From Bacillota bacterium (GTDB taxonomy: Bacteria > Bacillota > Clostridia > Oscillospirales > CAG-272), in assembly GCA_021199825.1 (NCBI GenBank), contig JAJQHI010000116.1, positions 1 to 6,014 on the forward strand: a DNA stretch of 6,014 nucleotides, written 5' to 3'. Shown in pieces: positions 5,446-6,014 of this stretch; positions within the stretch are counted from its first letter, which is position 1, and each line of letters opens with the position of its first letter. A model generated the notes under the pieces. The model did not search any database, had not been told where the DNA came from, and was given only the letters and a program-made list of their open reading frames with translations. A program made the translations under genes and the position numbers.

Positions 5446-6014
5446 AAAGTGCGTACCTTTGGTTTTTCCTTTTCCTCGCGGCTCAGAATGAGCTTTGCAA
5501 TTATCGCGGCTGAAATTAAGAGAAAGCCTATCGCTATGAATTTTTCATGCTCCCCTATGGAGTATGTGAGAGATGAAATTACATATGTAAAGAGTGTTCT
5601 GTAGTAATGCGGTGTGATTTTGAGGAGCGTGGAAAAGAGAATGAAGAAGAACGCGAGAACGGCGAGGGGGATAAAATTGGGCAAAAGTCCGAGCAGAACG
5701 CCGAATGAGGTCGCTATGCCCTTGCCGCTCCTGAATTTAAAGAAAATGGGCAGGATATGACCGATTACGGGAGCTGCCATAACTGCGGCGAGAGGAAAGC
5801 TGAGCGGGGCGTCGGTTTTGATCATGTAAAAATAAATGGAGAAAAAGCCCTTCAGCACGTCTCCCAAAAGGGTGAAAACGCCGCACAGAAAGCCCCCGTA
5901 CATAAAGGCGTTTGCCGTGCCGGGGTTTTTGTCGGGGCTTTCATCGGTGATGTCTTTCTCCGAAAAAACAAAGCTGAATACGCGGGCATAAAGAATGCTT
6001 CCCGAAAGATAGCC
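5433..6014 (-). CDS. plsY: Divergent PlsY-type glycerol-3-phosphate acyltransferase, 5' end beyond the window
   Basis: The frame stays open to the right edge, so the Met at 5901-5903 is internal. Of 193 visible residues the first read GYLSGSILYARVF, matching the conserved first membrane segment of PlsY. The family acylates glycerol-3-phosphate from acyl-phosphate in the cytoplasmic membrane, the first step to phosphatidic acid. Further family marks (visible numbering) are NPGTANAF (30-37), DVLKG (52-56), GHILPIFFKFRSGKGIAT (85-102) and several hydrophobic segments, with a charged C-terminus. Differences stand out: aligned on N30, the motif-1 Ser and Arg become Asp28 and Met38, GGKG is SGKG, and the C-terminal H-x-x-N part is not recognisable. 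It may be a variant subfamily with the same reaction or a changed one. The gene overlaps the glycosyltransferase start by 13 bases; its own promoter and start lie outside. Confidence 0.82.
   Translation of the reverse strand, partial: GYLSGSILYARVFSFVFSEKDITDESPDKNPGTANAFMYGGFLCGVFTLLGDVLKGFFSIYFYMIKTDAPLSFPLAAVMAAPVIGHILPIFFKFRSGKGIATSFGVLLGLLPNFIPLAVLAFFFILFSTLLKITPHYYRTLFTYVISSLTYSIGEHEKFIAIGFLLISAAIIAKLILSREEKEKPKVRTLWMH

Noticed and set aside
5433..5903. PlsY starting at the internal ATG at 5903 as a short 156-residue protein
   Set aside because: The frame continues upstream to the window edge with conserved PlsY sequence (GYLSGSILYARVF, NPGTANAF), so that Met is internal and the gene is partial.

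Overview
The window looks like chromosomal DNA from a low-to-mid GC, Gram-positive anaerobe of the Clostridia, most likely Oscillospiraceae/Ruminococcaceae-like. The basis is the pair of lipobox lipoproteins, the PlsY-type acyltransferase, strong AGGAGG-type ribosome binding sites, consensus sigma-A promoters, and an intergenic hairpin repeat of a kind I associate from memory with these genomes. The species cannot be named from the sequence. No mobile element, CRISPR array, rRNA or tRNA was seen.

Left part (1-2560, minus strand): two tandem paralogous lipoprotein genes, the downstream one cut by the left edge. Each encodes a secreted, lipid-anchored, acidic and aromatic-rich protein with a conserved C-x4-C-x-H-x4-C cluster and propeller-like repeats. 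A near-perfect sigma-A promoter (TTGACA-17-GATAAT) drives the pair, with two inverted repeats just upstream of it. A 12-bp perfect hairpin without a T-tract lies between the two genes. A composite of hairpins (2469-2548), probably a dispersed intergenic repeat, separates this unit from the regulator gene.

Middle (2561-4256): a 305-residue XRE/helix-turn-helix protein with a helical, TPR-like C-terminal part (PlcR/Rgg-like architecture) is divergent from pcp (pyroglutamyl peptidase I, complete catalytic Glu/Cys/His). The 146-bp gap between them holds a promoter for each. A bidirectional terminator closes pcp against the convergent lipid genes.

Right part (4285-6014, minus strand): a divergent plsY, running off the right edge, overlaps by 13 bases a glycosyltransferase of the MGDG-synthase/UgtP type. 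Together they suggest membrane glycerolipid and glycolipid synthesis: PlsY-type acylation of glycerol-3-phosphate, and sugar transfer to diacylglycerol. The PlsY lacks the motif-1 Ser and Arg usually held essential.

The most plausible functional link is that the XRE-TPR regulator controls the two lipoprotein genes downstream of it on the same strand. This is inference from gene order and promoter structure. Nothing here amounts to a demonstrated new system; the lipoprotein pair with its regulator and the atypical PlsY deserve the most attention.
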